Below are positions 1-11,900 of a stretch of DNA of 64,000 bases, piece after piece; position 1 is the first letter of the stretch; each line of letters opens with the position of its first letter. Source of the stretch: Ashinkailepas kermadecensis (taxonomy: Eukaryota; Arthropoda; Thecostraca; Neolepadidae); assembly GCA_034440615.1 (NCBI GenBank), contig JAOTOM010004875.1:224501-288500 (forward strand), given 5' to 3'. The notes beneath the pieces are model-generated. The model made no database searches, had not been told where the DNA came from, and saw nothing but the letters and a program-made list of their open reading frames with translations. The position numbers and the translations under genes are program-made.

Positions 1-835
1 ACCAAAAAAAAGTACCTTTCAGTTTTGTAACATGGCATGCAAACTAATGTTTCAAAGCTAAGTAGATATGGAAGAAATATATCCCTTTGGAGAAAATATA
101 TCCCTAAAATATAATTTGAAATAACTCAACACAATATATTTTCTTGCAATTTTCTAAATTAAACTTGACTTAATGCAACCTAACATGACCTATTTTTAAA
201 TATAAATAATTTCCAATAAAAAAATGGTTTTGAAGATTTTTGAACTGAAGATCTCCAACTGAAAAGAGCTAACTGAACAAAACATAACCCATTTGTTTGC
301 TTTATGGAGGTGAGGTGTGTAAAATTTGTTCTATGAATGCTTTAAGGCAGAATAATGCTTCTGTATTTGCAGGTATGCCAGTCTCCCAGTTCCCCAGTTT
401 ATAGAAAAGTAGTGCTATCAGATAGACAAGGCAAGTATTAGGGACTGGGAAGTGTACCTTAAGTAGTATTTAAATACTTTGGATAGCCACTATATCTATT
501 GGCAGTGCCTCACCTGAGTAGAGCTGGGAGGTATTTTTGTATGTTATTTTCGTACAAATGATGCTTTCATCCACCGGAAAATAGCAAAGTTGAAAAATTG
601 GAAACAAATATGCATTGATGACTTGTAATTATAGTGAAAATTGAAGTTCGTGTTTATATCCTAGCTTCAAAACAGCTTTATCACCAGTCCACAAAGGCAT
701 GCCTCTGGCAAATATTGCCATATATTGTACTTTCGTTTCATAACAAGTGCAGGGAATGCGGCCTTTTTGGAGTTGTCAGGATTTGTTTTCTGCCTCACCT
801 CATTTGGGTGCCTTGGACCACCCCTGGTCCTGGGC
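1..835. other. AT-rich non-coding DNA, probably CCT2 intron 1 or upstream
   Basis: No supported gene. Positions 180-330 resemble stretches at 56690-56800 and 57180-57240: each has Cs and As of the type CTAACCCATTTGTTTG followed by a TATGGAGG-like word and GTGTGTAAAA. This is therefore one copy of a dispersed, AT-rich repeat. An 82-codon open frame at 634-882 has no recognisable features and runs into the minisatellite. Confidence 0.5.
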
Positions 836-2212
836 ATGATGCTACTGATTACCCCTTGGTGAGCTGGGTGAGATGCTACTGACCACCCCTCGGTGAGCTG
901 GGTGAGATGCTACTGACCACCCCTCGGTGAGCCATGTATGATGCTACTGACCACCCCTCGGTGAGCTGGGTGAGATGCTACTGACCACCCCTCGGTGAGC
1001 CATGTATGATGCTACTGATCACCCCTCGGTGAGCTGGGTGAGATGCTACTGACCACCCCTCGGTGAGCCATGTATGATGCTACTGATCACCCCTCGGTGA
1101 GCCATGTATGATGCTACTGACCACCCCTCAGTGAGCCTGGGTGTGATGCTACTCCCCCTCCCCCCCCCAATGAGTCCGGGTGTGATGCTACTGACTACCC
1201 CTCAGTGAGCCTGGGTGTGATGCTACTCCCCCTCCCCCCAATGAGTCCGGGTGTGATGCTACTGACTACCCCTCAGTGAGCCTGGGTGTGATGCTACTAC
1301 CCCCCCCAATGAGTCCGGGTGTGATGCTACTGATCACCTCTCAGTGAGCCTGGGTGTGATGCTACTGACTACCCCTCAGTGAGCCTGGGTGTGATGCTAC
1401 TCCCCCTCCCCCCCAATGAGTCCGGGTGTGATGCTACTGACCACCCCTCAGTGAGCCTGGGTGTGATGCTACTCCCCCCCCCCCCAATGAGTCCGGGTGT
1501 GATGCTACTGACTACCCCTCAGTGAGCCTGGGTGTGATGCTACTCCCCTCCCCCCAATGAGTCCGGGTGTGATGCTACTGACTACCCCTCAGTGAGCCTG
1601 GGTGTGATGCTACTCCCCCCCCCCCAATGAGTCCGGGTGTGATGCTACTGACTACCCCTCAGTGAGCCTGGGTGTGATGCTACTGACTACCCCTCAGTGA
1701 GCCTGGGTGTGATGCTCCCCTCCCCCCCAATGAGTCCGGGTGTGATGCTACTGACCACCCCTCAGTGAGCCTGGGTGTGATGCTACTCCCCCTCCCCCCA
1801 ATGAGTCCGGGTGTGATGCTACTGACTACCCCTCAGTGAGCCTGGGTGTGATGCTACTCCCCCCCCCCCCAATGAGTCCGGGTGTGATGCTACTGACTAC
1901 CCCTCAGTGAGCCTGGGTGTGATGCTACTCCCCCCCCCCCAATGAGTCCGGGTGTGATGCTACTGACTACCCCTCAGTGAGCCTGGGTGTGATGCTACTC
2001 CCCCCCCAATGAGTCCGGGTGTGATGCTACTGACTACCCCTCAGTGAGCCTGGGTGTGATGCTACTACCCCCCCCAATGAGTCCGGGTGTGATGCTACTG
2101 ACTCACCCCTCAGTGAGCCTGGGTGTGATGCTACTACCCCCCCCAATGAGTCCGGGTGTGATGCTACTGACCACCTCTCAGTGAGCCTGGGTGTGATGCT
2201 ACTGACTACCAG
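836..2212 (+). repeat. Minisatellite upstream of CCT2 exon 2 (34/35-bp units, higher-order dimers)
   Basis: About 40 tandem units. The left block (836-1130) is a 34-bp unit, GATGCTACTGACCACCCCTC followed by GGTGAGCTGGGTGA or a GCCATGTAT variant. From 1130 on, an A unit ending CTCAGTGAGCCTGGGTGT alternates with a B unit holding a C-run of varying length and CAATGAGTCCGGGTGT, a dimeric higher-order repeat of about 70 bp. Most A units contain a splice-donor-like CTCGGTGAGC. A minus-strand open frame here is only the repeat in translation. Confidence 0.9.
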
Positions 2213-2284
2213 TGACATGTTTCAGATACCACGATACTCAGTGTGTCATGTTGCTAATGATTGGCATCTGTGCCTGCATTCCAG

Positions 2285-2453
2285 TCGTCGCTGAACCCGG
2301 TGCAGGTGTTGCGCGGCGGCGCTGAAGAGGAAAAGGCGGAAATCGCCCGACTCTCCAGCTTCGTGGGCGCCATCGCTATCGGAGACCTGGTCAAGTCGAC
2401 TCTGGGCCCCAAGGGCATGGACAAAATACTCGTCTCAGTTGGCAGAAGTGAAG
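2285..2453 (+). CDS. CCT2: CCT2 exon 2 (N-terminal equatorial domain)
   Basis: The exon starts in phase 0 after ttccag with SSLNPVQVL and ends after SVGRSE plus one base at GTAGGT. It encodes the conserved first nucleotide-binding loop ([10 protein letters not shown]). The reading frame stays open for 24 nt upstream of the acceptor but has no ATG, so the start codon must come from another exon. Confidence 0.93.
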
Positions 2454-4831
2454 GTAGGTCGTGATACAGAATGTCGGCCACAAAATGTTTCCACATTGAT
2501 TGGACAGTGACTGATCTCCCGGTCGGATAACGACTATGGTCTCCCATTGGGATAGCAGCTTTGGTCTTTTGATGGGGTGCCAACTCGTGATCTCTCAATG
2601 GTCAGTCACATTGGGTCGAAGCCATGCTGCTGGCTTTGAAACATTTGCTTTCGCGACCAATCGGCGTGAGAGATTGGCGACGCTACATGGCTCAACGGTC
2701 AACGTGTCGTAAAACCAATAACCAACCAACCAACCTTTGCCTTGGCACTCCATGAGCTGAATCTAAGGCCAACTGTGTTGAATAGTTCTGAGCCGAGGCC
2801 GGAGCCGAAGCTACCTATTTGAAGATGCTACTAATATTAACCCAAAGCTTCTCTTGTGAGCTACTGGGGAAGTGGAACAAGTAAAAAAGCATGCACAATT
2901 ATGTGGCCATATTTTTTTTATTTTTGCATAGTGAGTTTGCTGCTAGGATGGTATTGAAATGGAGGGAGGGGAGGTCTGTAATGAGAGTGAATGGGGCCCA
3001 GCTTGTTAATTAATCCATTGTTTATGCTTGTTTGGACAACTTTTTCCAGAAGCATTTTCTGAAGAAAAATCTTCAGATATGGAAAGCTGTACGTTATCAC
3101 GGAGTTATCCGACATGCTCCTCTGCACTGAAAGTCTACTGGTCTACCCCTGTACAGTTCAGCTACACTGAAAGTTTGATGGGACGTTACTGTTGTAGTAA
3201 GTCCTTCCGCAGAATTCCAGCGCAAGATTCCCTCTGACGGCTCTGTATTTAAAATGCTGAGCAGGTATCCCTGATAATATGTCGCCACATGAAATTTCTA
3301 TGCGAGCATCTCTTGTAATGTGCCCCCACGCGGAATTTCTGCGCAAGTTTCCGCCGCAGTCTGTCGCCAATAGGAATTTCTGTGCAAGCATCTCCCACAA
3401 CATGCCACCACACAGAACTTCTGCACAAGTATCCCCTGTGATACGTCACCACTCGGAATTTCTGCGCGATAATCCGCTGCAGAGTAGCTGCAGAGCTATG
3501 TGTGTGGCCCAGTGGTCAAACGACCTAACCCGCCACCGGGCGGCAGCGATGCCTGAGTCTTGGATCCACGCCCCTCGCCAAACTATTCTCGGTAAGCACA
3601 CCAACTTGGACAAGCATTGCTTTGGTGATAATATGCCATGGAAATATAACAAATATAATTACAAATACAAATACAACAGTAAATCTGTACATATGTACAA
3701 AGATTATATATATGTATATATATATATATATATATGTGTGTGTGGGTGTAAAGAGGAAAATATATATAAAGGCACAAGCACATTTAGCTTTAGCAAGTTT
3801 TCGGTCTATGTTTTCAGTTGATTGTATTCTTTTCTTTGTTTTGTTAGATAGTTGGTAAATTAGTTCACCAAATGACATGTATAGTTGTATTCGGTTATTG
3901 ACACTTCAGATTCAAACATTAATCCATTTTCAAAAATCACCACTCTGCACAATGCAAATCAATATCTTCTTCATGTGAAATTTGACAGGCTAAAGCATAT
4001 TTTAGTAAGCAATGGTTACACAAAAATACAGGTTGATGGCAAAATCAAGAAACACATGGACACGAACACCAACCAGACATTTACAGACGAACAAGCACCA
4101 TCCACATCTACTATCGAAATTGCATCAACTCTGCTTGTAAGTTGGATGAGAGTCTACAGGGCATTATACCGAACATCACATGCACCAACAACAAATATTA
4201 GCTGAAATTCGTCATTTACTATAAAACGATGAAAAGCTGTAATCTGTGACGAAAAACAATCTTCAGGCCAGGAAAGAAAACTTGAAGCACACCAATGTAA
4301 TTTAGGAATTTTCATGCCCATATGAAGACTGCAAGGCTTCGTACAGTAAGCTACATTGGTGCCATCACAACCTCCCTTTCAAGAAGACTAACATTGCACC
4401 TCAGAAAAGGAGCACGAAAAGAACACATGACACACTGCCACCAAACACCACCAACACGAGAACACCTCATGAACAACACCACCCTCATCACGTCATGCCC
4501 GGACCGAGCACTTCATTTGGTGCTCGAGTATTTGTACATACGTGAACACACCAGAAATGAACAAACAAGTCAACACACACAAACGTCACGTTGTCACTCT
4601 GGACTAACGCATGAACAAAAAGGGCGAATGGGGGAGGCAAAAATACTTGAATCCGAAACGCCAATAACCGAATACAGCTATGCATGTCACTTGGTGCAAT
4701 AATCTACCAAGTATCTAAAGAAACAGAAAAACAATGCAAAACGAAGAAAACGATGTGCTCAATTGAAAACCTAGACTGAAAACTTGCTAAAGCTAAATGC
4801 ACTCTTCTGATTAACAGTCAATGTGCATAAG

Positions 4832-4891
<60 letters not shown>

Positions 4892-5553
4892 TTCATATAT
4901 TCATTTATTTATTTATTTGTATATCAAACCTATCCATGTCTTCTATTGTGCACAATCCTGTAGACATGCTGATGATATTCTCGACGTGCTTGTTCCGATA
5001 TTTGTTCTGTTATGTCCGTTCCGCCGGGGTAGACTCGGGCCTACACGTCATAGTCAACAACTGGGTCTCTTAATCCCGCCGCACCTCTCGACCCCATGTG
5101 TCCCTGTAGGTCGTCCCATGCCATCCCATCCCGAACTGGTGTGGTCTGGTATTGTCGCTCGCTGACTGCCGGCTCGATGATGCCTCGCGCGGCCACAGGA
5201 AGAGTGGAGGTGACAAATGACGGTGCCACTATCCTGAAGAACATCGGCGTCGACAACCCGGCGGCCAAGGTGTTGGTGAACATGTCGATCGTGCAAGACG
5301 CCGAGGTGGGCGACGGCACCACCTCGGTCACAGTCCTCGCCGCCGAGCTGCTCAAGGAGGCCGAGAAGCTGGTTTCCATGAAGTTGCACCCTCAAAATAT
5401 CATCGCTGGCTGGCGTAAGGCCACAGACGTGGCGCGTGCCGCGCTGGCCGCCTCCACCAAAAACCACGGGTGAGTGTCCCCCACTATCCCCCACCAACAA
5501 GCATAGACCAGTCTCTCTATCTATATTTGTATCTATCTATATACAGTTCTATA

Positions 5554-5629
<76 letters not shown>

Positions 5630-5865
5630 TGAGGATGGATGATGAAAACAAACAAATTATGTGGAGAGATGACTTTAATGTAAACGTTTCGACCTCAATA
5701 GGTCTTCATCAGTACAAAACATAGAGCACAACTGTCTATCAGTTGTGCTCTATGTTTTGTACTGATGAAGACCTATTGAGATCGAAACGTTTACATAAAA
5801 GTCATCTCCACATAATTTGTTTGTTTTCATCATCCATCCTCACTCATACTTGTCTATGGATAACT

Positions 5866-5942
<77 letters not shown>

Positions 5943-8900
5943 AGATAGATAGATAGATAGATAGCTATCTATTTATCCCTCTTTCTGTCCAGGGTGTCAT
6001 GATATGAAAATGATTAGAAGGGTGATAGAGGGTGATCAGGATGGGTGATATCACCCACTTTAAGAGGGTGATAACATATTCTGCTGTGTTGCTCAAGGAA
6101 ATAATTTATTGAGGGATGGTTGTGGTCTGAATTGTTCGGAATTTACTCTGGTGAGGATTTAGCATTGGAGGGGCACATATCCCCACATGCAAAATGACAC
6201 CACTGCCTGTGTCGCTGTGCCAGTGAGACCATGGCCCATTGTGACCCACAGGGCGAACCCTGAGCAATTCCGGCTAGACCTGTTGAACATAGCCCGCACC
6301 ACACTCGGCTCCAAGATCCTGGCGCAGCACAAGGACTTTTTCGCCACGCTGGCCGTCGACGCCGTGCTGCGACTCAAAGGCTCCGGCAACCTGAAGGCCA
6401 TCCAGGTGCTCAAGGTCAAGGGCAAGACGCTGCGCGACTCGTTCCTCGACGAGGGTAAGTTCCGTGCGCAACCGAGATCGAGATAGGGCCCGTCGGCAAA
6501 GACAAACAACGTGTGTTGATCTTGGCACTGAGGCGACTTGCGCGACGCGTTGTCAGCCGGCCGTCGTGAACGTTCGTCCGTGAGCCTGTCCGGTCACGTG
6601 GCCGTGCGGCGACGGAGCAGTCGGTCGCAGTGCGTTCAGTACGGCGGTGTGGCGGGCGTGTGTTGTCCGGCGTCACGGTGATGGCTTGTGACGAGATGGC
6701 TGCGCGACGGCTGTCGACAGGCTTCATCCTGGACAAGAAAGTGGGCGTACACCAACCGAAGCGGATGGAAAACGCGCGCATTCTTATCGCCAACACGCCC
6801 ATGGACACGGACAAGATCAAGGTGTTCGGCTCGCGCGTCAAGGCCGACTCGACGGCGCGTGTCGCCGAGCTGGAGATGGCCGAAAAGGAGAAGATGAAGG
6901 AGAAGGTGGAGAAGATCACCAAACATGGCATCAACGTGTTTATCAACAGGTGGGTCTCCGATGATTGTCCCGTGGTTGTCGGGGTAAGATGCTCGTCTCG
7001 CAATCGAAAGATTGTGGGTTCGAATCTCACCTGTCGCTACTCTTCGCCCGCGACCAATCGGCGTGAGAGATTGGCGACGCTATATGACTCAACGGTCGAC
7101 GTGTCGTGAAACCAACAACCAACGAACCGTGGTTGTCGGATTGTCTGGGTGTGGGTGGCGGTTTGATTTTATTCACGAGGTTTAATACTGTTCATAAGTT
7201 TGTGTTGTGAAAACTGCGTTTGAGCGACTTCGGCCCTACCGTTTCCAATGCAATGCCATGAATATTCCTGATGCAAAGCTATGTTATCGTTAGGCCGGCT
7301 CGCTGGCCGTTGTGTTAACCTCAGCGTTGGATTTGTGCTTTGTAGTCCTTGATATGGACAAAAAAAATGTATGCATGATGAACTATTGAGATATTTTTCC
7401 TCATTGGGCACAATTACATCTTACATACTTCTGACCGGTTCAAATCCATATCGGTAATAATCACAGCATTTCTTAGTTCAGTTGTACCTTTTTGCACAAC
7501 TGTTTGTGGGCATAGAGGCGTAGGTTGTAACGAATGCACACGGGACTTCCGCTTTTCTTCCTTTGGACCGTAGCACCGTGAATAATAGTCGATTTCAAAT
7601 ATAATAAGACCATATCTTTTGATCTCGCAGACAAAAGACAACATGGGCACTTCCTTTTCAGGCAACGTTTTCGAATGCTGCTTTTTCTGAGTTCCTGATG
7701 AAAGCTGAATGCTGCTGGTGTTTATGAAGCATTCCTTTTAGGAGATTTCCGGAACTGAAAAATAACGAGTTACAGGGTTCCCGGGCAGCGCAGCGATAGT
7801 TTGCGCGACAAGTGGGCCATCAGTGGGGCTTTGCATGGTCTCGCCTGAAGTTGGAATTATGTACGAGGTCTCACCCTGGGCGAGAGGCCGAATTCGTTAG
7901 TCTTCCCTAAGGACTAGACTAAGATGATCCCTACTCTTCGCCCGCGACCAATCGGCGTGAGAGATTGGCTACGCTATATGGCTCAACGGTCGACGTGTCG
8001 TAAAACCAATAACCAACCAACAGACTAAGATGATAAAAGTATGTATTCTCTTTGGGCGACCGTGGTGATGTTTATTGTATGCAGGTTGTTTTTCTTTGTT
8101 TTAATGTGGACTTATGACCTAGCAAGTGCTCGTAGGAAAAATCATTCACTATATCTGATAGTTAAGGAGGAACTGCACAGCCACATGTGTGCAGTGTAGC
8201 TGCTTCGCCAGTTGTCCGCCAGGTGTAGCACTATAAGAGGTACTTAATAAGGAACTGCACTGTGTGCAGTTCCTCATTAAGTACCTCTTATATAATAAGG
8301 CTCTAATAAGGCTACCTGTGTGCAGATTTCTATGTTTAGTGAAGAGAAAAATGGTGCCTGGCAGCATGCCAACATTTGGAATGCCTTTTCCTACATCAAT
8401 TTGACACATGCGATAATTTGGAGGTGAGGTCATCCACTGCCATCAAGCTAGTCGATGCCAAGTGAGGTCACCTCCAAAAAGTTATTGAGCCAGTCATCAT
8501 GATCTAATGGGTAAGTATATTTCAATGAAACTTTCATCATTTGCTTACTTTTATACTGCCTGTCTACCTGTGTGCAGTCCTGTACACAGGTAGCAGGCTG
8601 TCTGTTGCATGTCCGGTTTCATCGAGGGAGCTCATCTAGCTAGTCTGGAGGTTCTGTGCGGCCGCTCGATTTATTTGACGTTGCTGTCCGTCTACAGACA
8701 ACGGGCGCCAAATGAGCCTGTAGTCGGCCGCGCCCTCAAACCCAAATAATCAGTCAATCAATCCGTCCACAGACAGCTGATCTACAACTACCCGGAGCAG
8801 CTGTTCGCCGACGCCGGTGTGATGGCCATCGAGCACGCCGACTTTGACGGCATTGAGCGACTGGCGCTCGTCACCGGCGGCGAGATCGTCTCCACGTTCG

Positions 8901-11900
8901 ACCACCCTGAACTGGTTGCGCTCGGCCAGTGCAAGCTCATCGAGGAGGTGAGTTGGATCTGGATCGAGGAGGGGGGGGGTTGGATCTGCCGCGGACAGCG
9001 CTGATGCTCGGTGGTAGTCGGTTGCGTTGGAGTCGCGTCCGGTGATTTTATATTATACAAATTGCAACTCGTTCAGGATTGCTTAAGCTTATTACCACCA
9101 AAGCAATCCTTGTCGAAGTCTTGTCGGTGGTGTGTCTACGGAGGTCTGGGGAGGCGCGTGAGCCCGAAATCGCGATGCCAACATCGCTCTCATCCGAGGG
9201 AGTCGGATCATTTTTCCTCGGCCACACACCGTGGTGGATGTGAACGCGGCTGATGCAGACGACATGGTCGGTTTTCAACACAGGTACTGGTGGTAAGAGT
9301 GCTGACACAACAGTGATGTGTATTGCTTGGCAAGCTGGCTTTCTGAGTGACCGTAGCGACGGTCTGCCAACTCGTGTTAGCTATCAGAATATGTCCGGTT
9401 GGTGACTGCGCTGGTTGTTTTTCGTTTACTTCTGCTCAGCCGATCGCCCTACAACGCCCAACTTGTTGCCATATGTCCAACTACGGCTGGTTCCTGTATT
9501 ATACCAGGCTAGCTACATTTATGTGCTTCACTGTTTGCCCCACTGTGCTTAGTTGTTCAGCCCTCCTATTTTCGGCTGGCTATTGTACTATGCTCATGGT
9601 CGCTATATGACCATTGCATTCGATGGACCCTTTAAGCCCAAATAACTAACTTGGACTATACCCAGCTGGCTTTCCCGACAGTTTGCGGCTGTCTGTCCGA
9701 CAGTCTGTCCCACATCCGTAATAACTGGAGGAGGAGGGGGGGGCCGGGGATCCACGGCGCTCCACCTGTCACCGGCGTCGCTGCGCCCCACACCCGGCGC
9801 CACCTGACGCACGCCACCTCGTCAGATATTCGTCGGCGAGGAGAAGATGCTGAAGTTCTCAGGCGTGCCGATGGGCGAGGCGTGCACAGTGGTGCTGCGC
9901 GGCGCCACCCAGCAGATCCTGGACGAGGCGGAGCGCTCGCTGCACGACGCGCTCTGCGTGCTCACCTCCACCGTCAAGGAGACGCGCACTGTGTATGGAG
10001 GAGGTATGTGTTGCTGCTGGGCAGGTGCATGCGGCAGAGGTGCGTGTGTTGTGGTGTTTGTGTCTTGGCAGGGAATGTGTTGGTTGTGGCAGGGAAGATG
10101 TATTGTGACATGAGAGGCATTCCTTTTTCTTAATATGATGGTTTAATATGATTATTTTTTAATAGGCATGTGTTGTTTGAGATTTGAGGTAGGAAAGGCG
10201 GATGTGTCATTTCGCACAAGTTCGGACATTTCAATTCCGTCACAAGTCCTGCACATTCAGGCACAAGTTGACTTTCTGTGATACACTCGCCAAGATGATG
10301 ATATTGCGACTTGAGTGACCACTGAAAGAAAGGGCTGGCGCAAGTTATGGTGTTTTTTTTTCTCAGAAAGTAAAGCAAATCAGTTGCTTATTGGATGCCT
10401 TGAATGATAAATGAAGCATCTCCGTCATAACAAATAAACAAAGGATGCCTGACATCAGTCTGGCGATGAACAAGAGCTTTGGGCAAATTAAATATCGAGG
10501 AAGTGAACTTGGGTGGAAGGTCGAGAGAACCGCCAAACCAGATTCGCAATCAAAGACATCCTACTTAACTTCACTTACATCCTGATGCCGGCCCCGACTG
10601 CCGAGCATGACACCAGCGGCTGGCATGCTGCCATCTGGCCAGTCGTAGTTCGGTGTTACCCTCAACCTGTGTCCCAGCCCGTATTGCGCTTCTTACCAGA
10701 GTAGATGTGTATTTTTATTCGACCATTACAAAGCGTCTTTTGGGGCGCTAATCGAGTGAAGGCGAGTGTCAAAAGCGGGGATGAAGTCTAATTCCTGTGT
10801 ATATCCGTTATCACTCATTAGCACATGGCCTGGAATTTTGATGCAGCCACGTGCCCTCAAACGTTGACATATGTAGAGCTTAAATGATCTTGCATGCGAT
10901 GCATCAACCCAGTTGGATTACCAGACGCGGACAGAAAAGGCGTCTTCTTTTCCTGGGCCTGAACTCGAAGCCATGGGATGCAAACCAAAATATTTGCCTG
11001 TCTGCAGCTCTAGACGGATGGTTAGTGAGGGATGCGGTGCGAGGTCCGCGGTTAGCTGCCCTCGTGCGGCAATGTCGACACGAGTCCGTCTCTTTGAACA
11101 ATGATTGGGAGCAGTTAAATATTGTATATTGTGATGAAAGTTCAAATATATGGGCGCTAAATGACCAATGCAGTCGATGCGCCCTAAAGCCCCAATAACT
11201 AACTAACTAAAGTTAAAATCTAAAATGAGCAGACTAATAATAAATAATGATAATAATAATAATAAAATAAGCAGACAAAATAAATATCTCTCAGTGAGAT
11301 AACTTGAAATGCTACATTGCACTGTGAATCGCTGTTCAAGTTGGAACATACCCTGGAGCGGAAATGCCGACGCGCTCATTTCTTAGAACAAAGACAAAGG
11401 GCATGAAGAATACTGGGATAACCATTCGGAAAACGCCGAACTTAAAAGTTGAAGAAATTGAAACGCGAAGCGCCGTAGCAAAATAGAAAAGTATGGTTGC
11501 ACAAGTGAATGGTGTGATCGGGCCGAGCCGGACTGAGCCGCTCATGACATGACATGATGAACTGTTGTGACGTGTGCATGGAAGTAGAGTCGCTCGGGAC
11601 TCACCATGACTCTTTAAAATGTATTTCGTCGATATCGCCAGGCATGGCATAATGCATTGAGATATGTAATTTCGATGTAAGTAACAGGAAAACAACTAGT
11701 GACCACCTGTTCATGGAAATTATCTGCCAGTGACCACCATGCGATTACCGGTGACCACCTGCCAGTGGCTACCCTGTGGCTACCAGTGACCATCTGCCAG
11801 TGGTCACCATGTGACGACCGGTGACCATCCTGTGACTACCAGTGGCCACCTCCCAGTGGCTACCCTGTGGCTACCAGTGGCAGCCTGCCAGTGGCTACCC

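Noticed and set aside
838..858. ATG followed by a donor-like site as candidate CCT2 exon 1
   Set aside because: The phase does not fit exon 2 and the sequence is a repeat unit; similar combinations occur in many units.
2027..2218. Minus-strand open frame with SVASHPDSLGGV repeats
   Set aside because: It is the minisatellite in translation; it has no codon preference and tracks unit length.
3490..3600. tRNA-like stretch (TGGCCCAGTGGTC ... GGATCCACGCC)
   Set aside because: B-box is poor and no body or tail of a known SINE in this window follows; not supported.
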